This document shows positions 56,207-64,000 of a stretch of 64,000 nucleotides of DNA, one piece after another (the stretch's first letter is position 1; each line of letters begins with the position of its first letter). Source of the stretch: Algoriphagus mannitolivorans DSM 15301 (GTDB taxonomy: Bacteria > Bacteroidota > Bacteroidia > Cytophagales > Cyclobacteriaceae); NCBI RefSeq assembly GCF_000429425.1, contig NZ_KE386902.1, forward strand, positions 361,481 to 425,480, written 5' to 3'. The notes beneath the pieces were generated by a model that had not been told where the DNA came from, did not search any database, and saw nothing but the letters and a program-made list of their open reading frames with translations. The position numbers and the translations under genes are program-made.

Positions 56207-58924
56207 ATGAAGCAGAAATTACTCCTTTTGTTTTCCTTTTTTCTTTCTTGCCACATGCTTTTTGGCCAAGAGGCAGACCGTATTTCCGGATTTTTTCCGG
56301 GAACGAGTTTCAGCAGATTTGTGGAGCTGGTGGAGGAGCAGACATCCTACCGCTTTTACTTCAAGGAATCTGAGCTTAGTGAGATTACAGTCAATTTACA
56401 GGCAAACCGGGACAGGCTGGAAGATGTCTTGGGAGTGATTTTTGCCAAGACCAATTTTAAATTTTCCATCTCTAGTCAAAAGGAGGTGTTTATTTCCAAA
56501 GGGGAAAAGCTGCTGGTCAGTTTTCCTCCGGATTATCTCCTTCGAACCCAAACTCAAAACGGTACTTCCTTGATTCAGGATGAGTTTGTGAGAAATCGAC
56601 GGTACACCTTAGGCACGCCTGGGCCCGGAAGAGAGGCCAAGATCTCCGGGACGATTCTAAGTTTGGAAAACCAAAAGCCGATCGAAGGGGCAATCGTTTT
56701 TGAAAAAGAAAGTCAGCGCCAGACCATCACCAACCGGGAAGGGAAATACGAAATCACACTTCCAAAGGGAAATCAGACGCTTTTGATTCAAAATATCGGG
56801 GGCTACACCGAGCAGCGGCTATTGGATATTCAAGGAGATGCGGGTTTGGATATTACCATTGGAGAGGGAGTATTTTCTCTCAATGAAGTCGTAGTCCGCT
56901 CGGGAGCTTTATCCAATGTCAGCAGACCAGAGATGGGCGTGCAGACCTTAAGTGTGCAACAGATGCGGAAGCTGCCGGCGGTGATGGGTGAAGTGGATAT
57001 CATCCGGGGCATCCTGACCATGCCAGGAGTGAATACTGCCGGAGAAGCGAGTGTGGGCTTTAATGTGCGCGGAGGTGCTGCCGACCAAAATCTGATCCTT
57101 TTGGATCAAAACACGCTTTTTAATCCTTCCCATTTGTTTGGCTTTTTCTCCGCGGTGAATTCGGATATGGTATCCGGGGTGGAACTGTATAAGGCCGGAA
57201 TTCCGGTGAGTTATGGCGGGAGGCTGTCCTCGGTGCTCCAGGTGAGCCCCAAAAAGGGGAGGTCAGACAAGATTGGAGGATCTGGAGGAATAGGTCCGAT
57301 GACCAGCCGGTTGAGCTTAGAGGGTCCCTTGGGCGAAAAAACGACTTTTGTATTGGGCAGCCGGATGACCTATTCGGATTGGCTCTTGGATTACTTGGAA
57401 GACAAAGCGGACTTGGGAGCTTCCCGAGCCTATTTTGGGGACTACAATGTCACGATTCACCACCAGATCGGGGAAAAGGATCAGCTTCGGATGTCTGGAT
57501 ATTACAGCAAGGATAGATTTCAGTTTGATCCGGATACGGTTTACAGCTATTCCAATTTGAATTATGCCTTGACTTGGACGCATTATTTCAATGAGCAGGT
57601 GGAGGGGAATTTTTCAATCGGGCAGGACCGCTATGATTTTAATGTCCTGGGAAAAGACAATCCGCTCAATTCTTATTCCTATGGATTTGAAATTCAACAG
57701 CGTTTTCTGAAGGCCCAATTCCGTCAGGACTTGGGAGATCGGCATATTTTGAATTATGGGTTTCATGGGATTTTATATGATTTGAATCCGGGAAAAATTG
57801 ATCCATTTGGAGCAGAAAGTATCGTGAATCCTGATTTTGTGCCAAAGGAAAAAGGAGTAGAGGCTTCTCTTTTCTTGGGAGATGAATTTGAAGTCAATGA
57901 GCAGCTTTCCCTCAGCGGAGGAGTTCGTCTCAATTGGTTTGGCAACTTTGGACCCCAGACCTTGCCGGTCTATGCCCCGGGGGAAGCATTCTTTCCGGAG
58001 AATATCATCGGCGAAACTTCCTATGAAAGTGGCAATTTGATCCAGTCTTACTTGGGTCCAGAGCTCAGGCTTTCGGGTAGATATGCCTTAAACAACTGGT
58101 CCTCGATCAAGGCTGGTGTCAATACCATGCGTCAAAATATTCACCTGTTGAGCAATTCCTCAGTGATCACCCCGACAGATACCTGGAAGCTCAGTGATGC
58201 TTTTCTCAGGCCTCAGACTGGGATTCAATATGCCTTGGGGTATTTCAGAAATTTGGCCAACAATGCCATTGAGTTTTCCGGAGAGGTTTATTTCCGCAAC
58301 ATGAGAAATGTGCTGGATTACCGTTCAGGAGCTACGTTGGTATTGAATGACAGAATTGAGCAGGATGTATTGGTGACTCAGGGAAAGGCCTATGGATTGG
58401 AGCTTTACCTGAAAAAAGTGACTGGCAGACTGAATGGGTCCATTGCCTACACGTACAGCAGATCCTTATTGCAAACGGATCCTTTAGAGAGGAAAGAGCA
58501 AATCAACCGGTCGGAATGGTATCCGAGCAATTTTGACCAGCCGCATAATGCCAATTTGGTCTTGAACTACGAGCTCAGCCGACGTGTGAATACCACCCTA
58601 GCGGGGAAATATAGTACGGGACGTCCGGTGACTTTGCCCGTGGCGAAGTTTAATTATGGAGGTTCGGAGCGAGTTTACTTTGCCGATCGGAATTCCTTTA
58701 GGATTCCGGATTATTTTCGTTTAGATCTTTCGGTCAATTTGGAGGGAAATCACAAGGTGAAAAAAGTAGCTCACGGTTCTTGGTCAGCAGGAGTGTACAA
58801 TATTCTCGGACGAGACAACGCCTACTCGGTGTACTATGTGCCTGAGGGAGGGAAATTAAAGGGGTATCAGCTTTCCATTTTTGCTGAACCCATTCCATTT
58901 ATCAGCTATAACTTTAGATTTTGA
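56207..58924 (+). CDS. TonB-dependent receptor with STN-like N-terminal domain
   Basis: A 905-residue outer-membrane receptor. Signal peptide ends near LFGQ (residue 21). Residues 25-100 look like a secretin/TonB short N-terminal domain (SFSRFVELVEEQTSYRFYFK, VLGVIFAKTNFKFSI), then a carboxypeptidase-regulatory-like domain about 145-225 (AKISGTILSLENQKPIEGAI, NREGKYEITLPKG), a plug about 240-350 (LPAVMGEVDIIRGILTMPGV, GFNVRGGAADQNLILLDQNT, GVELYKAGIPVSYGGRLSSV) and a barrel ending FAEPIPFISYNFRF. The C-terminal Phe is typical of barrel insertion. No FecI/FecR genes are nearby. The stop overlaps the next start by 1 nt (TGATG). Confidence 0.93.
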   Translation: MKQKLLLLFSFFLSCHMLFGQEADRISGFFPGTSFSRFVELVEEQTSYRFYFKESELSEITVNLQANRDRLEDVLGVIFAKTNFKFSISSQKEVFISKGEKLLVSFPPDYLLRTQTQNGTSLIQDEFVRNRRYTLGTPGPGREAKISGTILSLENQKPIEGAIVFEKESQRQTITNREGKYEITLPKGNQTLLIQNIGGYTEQRLLDIQGDAGLDITIGEGVFSLNEVVVRSGALSNVSRPEMGVQTLSVQQMRKLPAVMGEVDIIRGILTMPGVNTAGEASVGFNVRGGAADQNLILLDQNTLFNPSHLFGFFSAVNSDMVSGVELYKAGIPVSYGGRLSSVLQVSPKKGRSDKIGGSGGIGPMTSRLSLEGPLGEKTTFVLGSRMTYSDWLLDYLEDKADLGASRAYFGDYNVTIHHQIGEKDQLRMSGYYSKDRFQFDPDTVYSYSNLNYALTWTHYFNEQVEGNFSIGQDRYDFNVLGKDNPLNSYSYGFEIQQRFLKAQFRQDLGDRHILNYGFHGILYDLNPGKIDPFGAESIVNPDFVPKEKGVEASLFLGDEFEVNEQLSLSGGVRLNWFGNFGPQTLPVYAPGEAFFPENIIGETSYESGNLIQSYLGPELRLSGRYALNNWSSIKAGVNTMRQNIHLLSNSSVITPTDTWKLSDAFLRPQTGIQYALGYFRNLANNAIEFSGEVYFRNMRNVLDYRSGATLVLNDRIEQDVLVTQGKAYGLELYLKKVTGRLNGSIAYTYSRSLLQTDPLERKEQINRSEWYPSNFDQPHNANLVLNYELSRRVNTTLAGKYSTGRPVTLPVAKFNYGGSERVYFADRNSFRIPDYFRLDLSVNLEGNHKVKKVAHGSWSAGVYNILGRDNAYSVYYVPEGGKLKGYQLSIFAEPIPFISYNFRF

Positions 58925-60072
58925 TGCGTAGGGTAGCTTGGATATTTCTTTTGGGTTTTGGCCTTTTCTGGGCCTGTCGGACACCTTTTGATCCGGAAAT
59001 CCCAAGTTCAGACACCATGATTCTGGTGGTGGAGGGATATTTGGATTCTGAAGGGACCAAAAGTGAACTGAAACTTAGCTGGACCGTTCCTTTGGATGTG
59101 GATCCTGATTTGGCGCCAGAAAGAGGAGCCATTGTGATTTTGAGTTCGAGTACCGGAGAGCGTTATCCTTTGGTGGAAAGCAATCCCGGAACCTACGTTT
59201 TTCAGCATAATGTCCCAGAACAGAATACCTATGTCTTGGAGATTTTACTCAGAAATGGAGACCGATATCAGTCCAAGCCCATGCGGCCCATCTTGACGCC
59301 GGATATCCTTGATGCGGGCTTTGTCAGAGATTCAGAGGGAGTAGAAGTATATGTGACCACTCAGGGTGACCAGAATGCGGATGATTTTCTATGGACTTAT
59401 GAAGAGACCTGGATCTACAGACCTCGAATCCGGACTACTTACATTTATGATGCATCCATTGGAACAGTCCGAGACCGAACCGAGGCAGAACAGATTGCTC
59501 TTTGCTTCAAGTCAGAATCCAACCCTGACATCCTTTTGGAGACCAGTTCAAGGTTCCAGGAACAGGTGGTATTTCGGAAGACTATTGCTGAAATTCCAAC
59601 CGGGGATGAGCGGATTATGGAGCGATACAGTATTCTGATTTCCCAAAAAGCCATTGAGGAAGAGTCGGTTAAATTCTGGGAAATTTTGAAGAAAAATACC
59701 GAGGACATCGGCTCTATATTCAGCCCTTTGCCTTCCCTGATCGGTGGAAATATCCAAAATATGGATAATCCCAATATTCCCGTGATTGGCCAAGTCAGCA
59801 TGGGAGTGGTCAAGCAGAAAAGGATTTATATCAATCTTTCGGAAGTATCGCCTTGGAATTACCTGGATCCAGCATTCAATGATTGCGTGGTGGATCAAGA
59901 GCCTGTTATTTCAGCTAGTTACAAATCAAAGTTTGGAGATGGATCTATCCTTCCTGCTAGGGAATTAATGCAGGGAACCACCATTGTGGCCTACTATCCG
60001 ACTCCGAGAAGATGTGCTGACTGCACCTTATATGCCTCACGTGTAAAACCAGATTTTTGGAAAGATGAGTAA
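58924..60072 (+). CDS. DUF4249 family lipoprotein
   Basis: A 382-residue lipoprotein: MRRVAWIFLLGFGLFWAC puts the lipid anchor at Cys18, followed by RTPFDPEIPSSD. The DUF4249 region starts with ILVVEGYLDSEGTKSELKLS and DPDLAPERGAIVIL; later FLWTYEETWIYRP and a paired-cysteine end segment (RRCADCTLYAS) are seen. In this phylum DUF4249 genes commonly follow TonB receptors, and the proteins are thought to sit with the receptor on the surface, analogous to SusD. Start chosen at ATG 58924 (a TTG one codon earlier lies in the receptor stop). It overlaps the next gene by 8 nt. Confidence 0.88.
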   Translation: MRRVAWIFLLGFGLFWACRTPFDPEIPSSDTMILVVEGYLDSEGTKSELKLSWTVPLDVDPDLAPERGAIVILSSSTGERYPLVESNPGTYVFQHNVPEQNTYVLEILLRNGDRYQSKPMRPILTPDILDAGFVRDSEGVEVYVTTQGDQNADDFLWTYEETWIYRPRIRTTYIYDASIGTVRDRTEAEQIALCFKSESNPDILLETSSRFQEQVVFRKTIAEIPTGDERIMERYSILISQKAIEEESVKFWEILKKNTEDIGSIFSPLPSLIGGNIQNMDNPNIPVIGQVSMGVVKQKRIYINLSEVSPWNYLDPAFNDCVVDQEPVISASYKSKFGDGSILPARELMQGTTIVAYYPTPRRCADCTLYASRVKPDFWKDE

Positions 60073-61681
60073 TTCCACGATCCCTAATTCAGGCTTGAAG
60101 TTATTTCTGTGCCTGCTGCTCTTTGTTTTTGGAGGGATAGGGAAATCCCCTGCTCAGATTAATTCTTCGGATGGGAAGGTAGAAGAAGTGACATTTTCTA
60201 TTCCCAAGACGCTTTATTTTCCCGGTGAGAAAATCTGGATAGAGGCAGAAGTGAGCCTTGGACAGAGCCCGAGTCCTTCACAAGTGCTATATGCAGAGTT
60301 GGTTGATGCCCAAAATAATTCGGTGGACTATGTGAAAATCCCCCTGAGCTCTGGTAAGGCTTTGAATTTTTTCAACATCAAACCCAGTATTCCCTCCGCA
60401 AACTACCTGCTTCGAGTTTATACCCGGATCAGTCCTTATTTGGATTTGGAAAAGGGAATAGCCCAGCAGTTTATCACCATTATCAACCCGAATATCCCTC
60501 CCCAAAACGAGGAGAGTTCTCCTGTGTTACCGGAAGTAAGATCCGAAAGGGATTTATCCAAAACAGCTTCTGTAGGCAATTCCTTGCCTTTACCTTCGGG
60601 TAAAATTATTTCTTTGGGGCTTTCCATTGCCAATCCCTATCTCATAGAAGAGCAAGTACAGCTTCCCGCCACTCAGACCTATTCCGTTCTCGAGAAACAA
60701 GAATTTTACCCCGAGCTTTTTGGTCATATCGTAGAGGTCAAGATCCCCAATCCGGATCCCAACTCAACTTTTTTTCTTTCGGTTCACGGAAAACAAAGCG
60801 CCCTTTACACGGACATGCCAGACTCTGAGGGGAAATTGGTTTATGATATCGGAGGCTTGAAAAACTGGAACCGGATGATTATCCAACTGGAAAATGGAGC
60901 TGAAATGCCGGGAATTCAGGTGAGCTCTCCGGTCATTAAAACTACTTTCCGGGCTGATTTTCAATTCCCTAGGCTGAGGATTTCTGAAAAGGATTTGCCT
61001 ATGCTGGAAAAGCTGATCAAAGCCGCGCAGGTGGAGGCGTATTACAAGGAAGTTTATGAGCTGGATTCTATGGAAATTGTCACAGGATTCGTGGCCGATT
61101 ACACTTACAACTTGGATGATTATACCCGATTTGAGGATGTGGAGACGGTTTTGAGAGAGTATGTCCCAAGCGTGTTGGTCAGGACTAGAGACAAAAGGAA
61201 GGAGTTCCGACTTTTGGATGAAGCCGCAAAAAGGCAGTTTGACGCCAATCCCTTGATTTTGGTAGATGCCATGCCGGTGTTTGACTCAGACCTATTGGCA
61301 AGTTTCAATCCCAAATTTATGCAAAAGCTGGAGGTGCTTAATCGGGAGTTTTACCTCAATGAGCGGACCTATCCGGGAGTTCTGAGTTGGACGAGTTATG
61401 GAAATAACTTTGGCCTTTTTCCCTTAGCTCCGAGTGCTCGATTTTTTGATTATTTGGGACTGCAACCTTTGGTGGAAATGGATCGAGCTCAGTTTTCCCA
61501 GCCTGCCAAAGGAGCTAGGTTTCCGGATTGGAGGACAGTTTTATTTTGGCAAAAAACGCCTGATGGACTTCCCGAAACCCGATTTTCTGAGTTGGAAGGT
61601 CTGTTCATTTTCTGGGTTCGAACTCAGGATGAATCAGGGATAACCCATGTTCAGCGAACGTATCTGAACATCCAGCCTTGA
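60065..61681 (+). CDS. MG2-domain protein with TonB-plug-like C-terminal segment
   Basis: A 538-residue exported protein. Signal peptide ends near KSPAQ (residue 31). Residues about 40-135 resemble a macroglobulin MG2 domain (VTFSIPKTLYFPGEKIWIEA, SANYLLRVYTRIS). From about 320 there is a helical KLIKAAQVEAYYKEVYELDS and then, at 395-450, NPLILVDAMPVFDSDLLASF, KLEVLNREFYL and GVLSWTSYG, which look like the plug of a TonB receptor, but no barrel follows. It starts inside the DUF4249 gene (8-nt overlap) and its stop abuts the stop of the convergent MscS gene without a spare base. Confidence 0.75.
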   Translation: MSNSTIPNSGLKLFLCLLLFVFGGIGKSPAQINSSDGKVEEVTFSIPKTLYFPGEKIWIEAEVSLGQSPSPSQVLYAELVDAQNNSVDYVKIPLSSGKALNFFNIKPSIPSANYLLRVYTRISPYLDLEKGIAQQFITIINPNIPPQNEESSPVLPEVRSERDLSKTASVGNSLPLPSGKIISLGLSIANPYLIEEQVQLPATQTYSVLEKQEFYPELFGHIVEVKIPNPDPNSTFFLSVHGKQSALYTDMPDSEGKLVYDIGGLKNWNRMIIQLENGAEMPGIQVSSPVIKTTFRADFQFPRLRISEKDLPMLEKLIKAAQVEAYYKEVYELDSMEIVTGFVADYTYNLDDYTRFEDVETVLREYVPSVLVRTRDKRKEFRLLDEAAKRQFDANPLILVDAMPVFDSDLLASFNPKFMQKLEVLNREFYLNERTYPGVLSWTSYGNNFGLFPLAPSARFFDYLGLQPLVEMDRAQFSQPAKGARFPDWRTVLFWQKTPDGLPETRFSELEGLFIFWVRTQDESGITHVQRTYLNIQP

Positions 61682-63337
61682 TCAATTGATCTTTTTGCCG
61701 AGCTCTTTACTCAAGAAGTCCCGAAGGTTTTTCTGATAAGCCTCTTGCTCTGGATAATTCGGGATCAGGGCCTTTTTCTCCGGAAAACTCTCCATGTGGA
61801 GGGTTTGAGTCGGGAACGCAAAACGCACTCCTAGAGAATTGGCAAGCTTGACAATCTGGATCAGCACTTCATGCCTTGCTCTCAGCTCCTCGCCCCAAGT
61901 AGGCAATTCGAAGAAAATGTAGAACATGATGTCCTGACTGTAGGCCGATAGATTGTTGAAATACACATGGAAAAGATCCTTTCGAGTATCCGGATGTGCC
62001 AAGACGATCTCTCTCAATCCCTGGACAAAAGCATCGATGAGTTGTGGAGGAGTGTCATAGGTCACGGTCAGGGTGGTGAAAAATCTTCGATAGACTCTCA
62101 GCCCATGGTTGTCCACCACGGAATCTGCGATTTTTCCATTGGGCACATACATGACAGAATTCCGAAAAGTCCGGATACGGGTGGAGCGGAAGCCCACCTC
62201 TTCTACAGTGCCATCAATATCTCCCGAAGTCACCCAGTCGCCTACTTGGAATGGCTTGTCGATGAAGATCATGATGGAGCCGAAGAAGTTTTTGATGGTA
62301 TCCTGAGCGGCCAAGGCAATTGCCACACCACCAATGGAAAGTCCGGTAAGGAAAGGGATAATGTCAAAATTCAGTCCGTCTCTGAGGATAAAAAGCGTCC
62401 CGACCAAGATGACCAATGCTTTGAGGGTTTTCCTGACCAAAGGAACCAGCTGGTCATCCAGAGTAGATTCGGTTTTAGTCGCCAGATGTTGGAAATACGC
62501 CGCGATGATATCGACGATTTTGTAAAAAATCACCGTGATCAGGAATGGCTTCAGGGTGTTGAAAATGATGACAATCCAAGCCCAAATTTCTGCAGGTAGC
62601 TGAAGAACTCTCATCAAAAGGGACAAGACTACTACGATCAGGTAAAAGCTGGTGATTTTGGCGATGGGGAGGAGGTAGTTTTCCCCGATGTAGCCATATC
62701 CTAGTTTTTTGAGCAGGTAAATAAGCCCCCTATCCACCAAAAAGGTAAAGACCATGTGAGCCAGAAAGGTGAAAAGGATCAGAATGGTCAAGCCAAAGAG
62801 TTGCCAGAGCTGAAGCCCCAGGTATTCATCGGTGCCGATTTTGGGGAGAATATTCAGGAGTTTGGCGGTGCCAAAAGGATAGGTTTCCGAATGGATCCTG
62901 TCAATTCTGGAAACAGTATAAGGAGAGAATTTCCATTGCTTTCCGACTTTTTCAAGGAAAATGGAAGGGGCCTTTACCCGGTCAAAGTAAAATCTGGCAT
63001 CATTGCCTCCTGCAGAATCCAGGTAGTTAGGCTCATTGGGAATTTCACTGGTGTGGATGATAATTCCTTTACCTTCCAAGATCTGCTTGAGCTTTATAGC
63101 CAGTTCCCCTTTATTCCCCTTGATATTGGAGAAGTTCATGGCTCTGGCTGCCTCAGTTGGAGAAAAGTTGTCTGCTTCGAGGTAATAAAAAAAGCTGATA
63201 GTTGTATGGTACGGAGTGGTCAGATTGACCTCTTCGGGAAGTGGCTCTGGGTTATTTTGATCAACAATAAGCTGAGCTTGGACGATGATTGGAGTTAAAA
63301 AAAGGGAAATGACAAGTAGAAAACTTCTGAAAGTCAT
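61682..63337 (-). CDS. MscS-family mechanosensitive ion channel
   Basis: A 551-residue channel. A signal peptide (ends near VQAQ, residue 22) leads into a periplasmic domain of about 150 residues; then four or more membrane helices (LFGLTILILFTFLAHMVF, ITSFYLIVVVLSLLMRVL, IVIIFNTLKPFLITVIFY) and the pore helix with Gly/Ala pattern (FLTGLSIGGVAIALAAQDTI, about 330-350). The MscS beta domain follows: FIDKPFQVGDWVTSGDIDGT, VEEVGFRSTRIRTF, YVPNG. Larger than E. coli MscS (286) because of the periplasmic part. It has its own promoter at 63363-63393. Confidence 0.93.
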   Translation of the reverse strand: MTFRSFLLVISLFLTPIIVQAQLIVDQNNPEPLPEEVNLTTPYHTTISFFYYLEADNFSPTEAARAMNFSNIKGNKGELAIKLKQILEGKGIIIHTSEIPNEPNYLDSAGGNDARFYFDRVKAPSIFLEKVGKQWKFSPYTVSRIDRIHSETYPFGTAKLLNILPKIGTDEYLGLQLWQLFGLTILILFTFLAHMVFTFLVDRGLIYLLKKLGYGYIGENYLLPIAKITSFYLIVVVLSLLMRVLQLPAEIWAWIVIIFNTLKPFLITVIFYKIVDIIAAYFQHLATKTESTLDDQLVPLVRKTLKALVILVGTLFILRDGLNFDIIPFLTGLSIGGVAIALAAQDTIKNFFGSIMIFIDKPFQVGDWVTSGDIDGTVEEVGFRSTRIRTFRNSVMYVPNGKIADSVVDNHGLRVYRRFFTTLTVTYDTPPQLIDAFVQGLREIVLAHPDTRKDLFHVYFNNLSAYSQDIMFYIFFELPTWGEELRARHEVLIQIVKLANSLGVRFAFPTQTLHMESFPEKKALIPNYPEQEAYQKNLRDFLSKELGKKIN

Positions 63338-63362
63338 GGATATTGGGCGAAATGATTCGGTG

Positions 63363-63393
63363 CAAATTTACTTAATCCCTTTTGGGACCCAAA
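63363..63393 (-). promoter_or_regulatory. Promoter of the MscS gene
   Basis: On the minus strand TTTG (63393-63390), 19 nt, TAAATTTG (63370-63363), a perfect consensus match about 26 nt before the ATG. The -33 box lies inside the palindrome TTTTGGG-A-CCCAAAA. Confidence 0.8.
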
Positions 63394-63407
63394 AAGAATG
63401 GGATTAA
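63372..63407. terminator. Nested inverted repeats at the end of the propeller-like gene
   Basis: TTAATCCC (63372-63379) and GGGATTAA (63400-63407) enclose TTTTGGG-A-CCCAAAA (63380-63394). The outer arm includes the stop codon of the right-edge gene. It may act as a terminator for that gene and as an operator for MscS. Confidence 0.45.
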
Positions 63408-64000
63408 TCCGGCATTAAATACTCGAATAGCTGCTTGCCGGAAATAGTCCGGATTCGGTATTGACTTGTGGAAGGACGGTGAGTGATTTGAATTTTTCCG
63501 GTACTTTCTAGTGGAGTTTCAGTGAGTAAGACGCCCTTCAGATCATACAAATACCCGAATCCCTGAACAGGATCTGTCACGGCCAGGATCTTGCGGTTTG
63601 CTCCAAAATCATAAAAATTAAACTCCAAATCTTCCCCGGATTGCGGTATTTGGAAAAGAATTTTTTCCTCGGAATCCAAAATTGAGGTCTTGTTGAACTG
63701 ATGGATAAGAATCAGGTAAGTCAGTCCGGATTGGTCGGAGATCAACTCAAATCGGTCATCCCGGTTTTCTTTGACCAGTTGATTTCGGTAGGTTATTTCT
63801 CCACTGAAGCTGGCACTGATCAGCTCTCCTGTTTGGGTAATTCCATGGATGGATTGGCCTTTGTTTTTTCCTTCAGAAGATACCAATAGTGGAGTGCCAA
63901 TTTCTTTTCCAAACGCAATGGGGCCTCCGGGTTGTTTTTCTCCTCTCCGGTTGAAAAGGTGGTAATTGCCTGATTTTCCCTGAGCGACCATGTAATCACC
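63404..64000 (-). CDS. C-terminal part of a beta-propeller-like protein of unknown function
   Basis: The last 198 residues of a protein that continues beyond the right edge. The frame is open to the last base (residues GDY precede the first internal Met), so no start is assigned. Repeating motifs such as GNYHLFNRRGEKQPGGPIAF, LFQIPQSGEDLEFNFYDFGA, VTDPVQGFGYLYDLKGVLLT and SGKQLFEYLMPD recall WD40/PQQ-like propeller blades in which a value is printed after a label. No catalytic residues are recognisable. Family assignment is uncertain. Confidence 0.6.
   Translation of the reverse strand, partial: GDYMVAQGKSGNYHLFNRRGEKQPGGPIAFGKEIGTPLLVSSEGKNKGQSIHGITQTGELISASFSGEITYRNQLVKENRDDRFELISDQSGLTYLILIHQFNKTSILDSEEKILFQIPQSGEDLEFNFYDFGANRKILAVTDPVQGFGYLYDLKGVLLTETPLESTGKIQITHRPSTSQYRIRTISGKQLFEYLMPD

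Overview
The window looks like a chromosomal segment of a Bacteroidota bacterium, most likely a Cytophagales member of the Cyclobacteriaceae (Algoriphagus-like; the genus is inferred from gene content and protein style, not from a search). Supporting signs are a SusC/SusD pair, DUF5686, DUF5916 and DUF4249 proteins, Bacteroidota promoters of the form TTTG-N19-TAnnTTTG, the near absence of Shine-Dalgarno sequences, an L36 without its zinc ligands and the local order tRNA-Tyr/Gly/Thr-tuf-tRNA-Trp-secE-nusG.

Layout. (1) 1-5.4 kb: a minus-strand nutrient uptake locus of SusC porin, SusD lipoprotein and, beyond a terminator, the start of an FG-GAP/VCBS lipoprotein that runs off the left edge; a 20-bp LacI-type palindrome lies upstream of susC. 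(2) 5.4-12 kb: a DUF5686 surface protein, a convergent DUF5916 protein, a decayed second copy of the DUF5686 3' end, and a lone AAA_14/DUF4143 ATPase with a nuclease-like C-terminus. (3) 12-16.8 kb: frr and pyrH, a biotin carboxyl carrier protein, and an exported M1 aminopeptidase. (4) 16.9-48.3 kb: the core translation/transcription block: tRNAs, tuf, secE-nusG-rplKAJL-rpoBC, DUF3467, rpsL-rpsG-fusA-rpsJ, then the long S10/spc/alpha array rplC to rplQ including secY, map, infA and rpoA. Several terminators and fresh promoters divide it into units. (5) 48.4-53.6 kb: carA-eno, a DivIC/FtsB-like protein overlapping a small outer-membrane protein gene, and overlapping cysE-cysM. (6) 53.56-54.49 kb: a gene-free stretch packed with repeats, including an 11-unit, exactly 21-bp tandem array carrying one A-tract per unit. 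(7) 54.5-64 kb: an exported TIM-barrel epimerase-like protein, a tightly coupled four-gene envelope cassette (unknown exported protein, STN-type TonB receptor, DUF4249 lipoprotein, MG2 protein with a plug-like C-terminal segment), a MscS channel, and a truncated propeller-like protein at the right edge.

The central part is conserved housekeeping. The parts most likely to hold something undescribed are the phased 21-bp array with its repeat neighbourhood, the four-gene TonB/DUF4249/MG2 cassette, and the DUF5686 remnant/ATPase interval. All similarity statements rest on recognising family features by eye; no database search was run.
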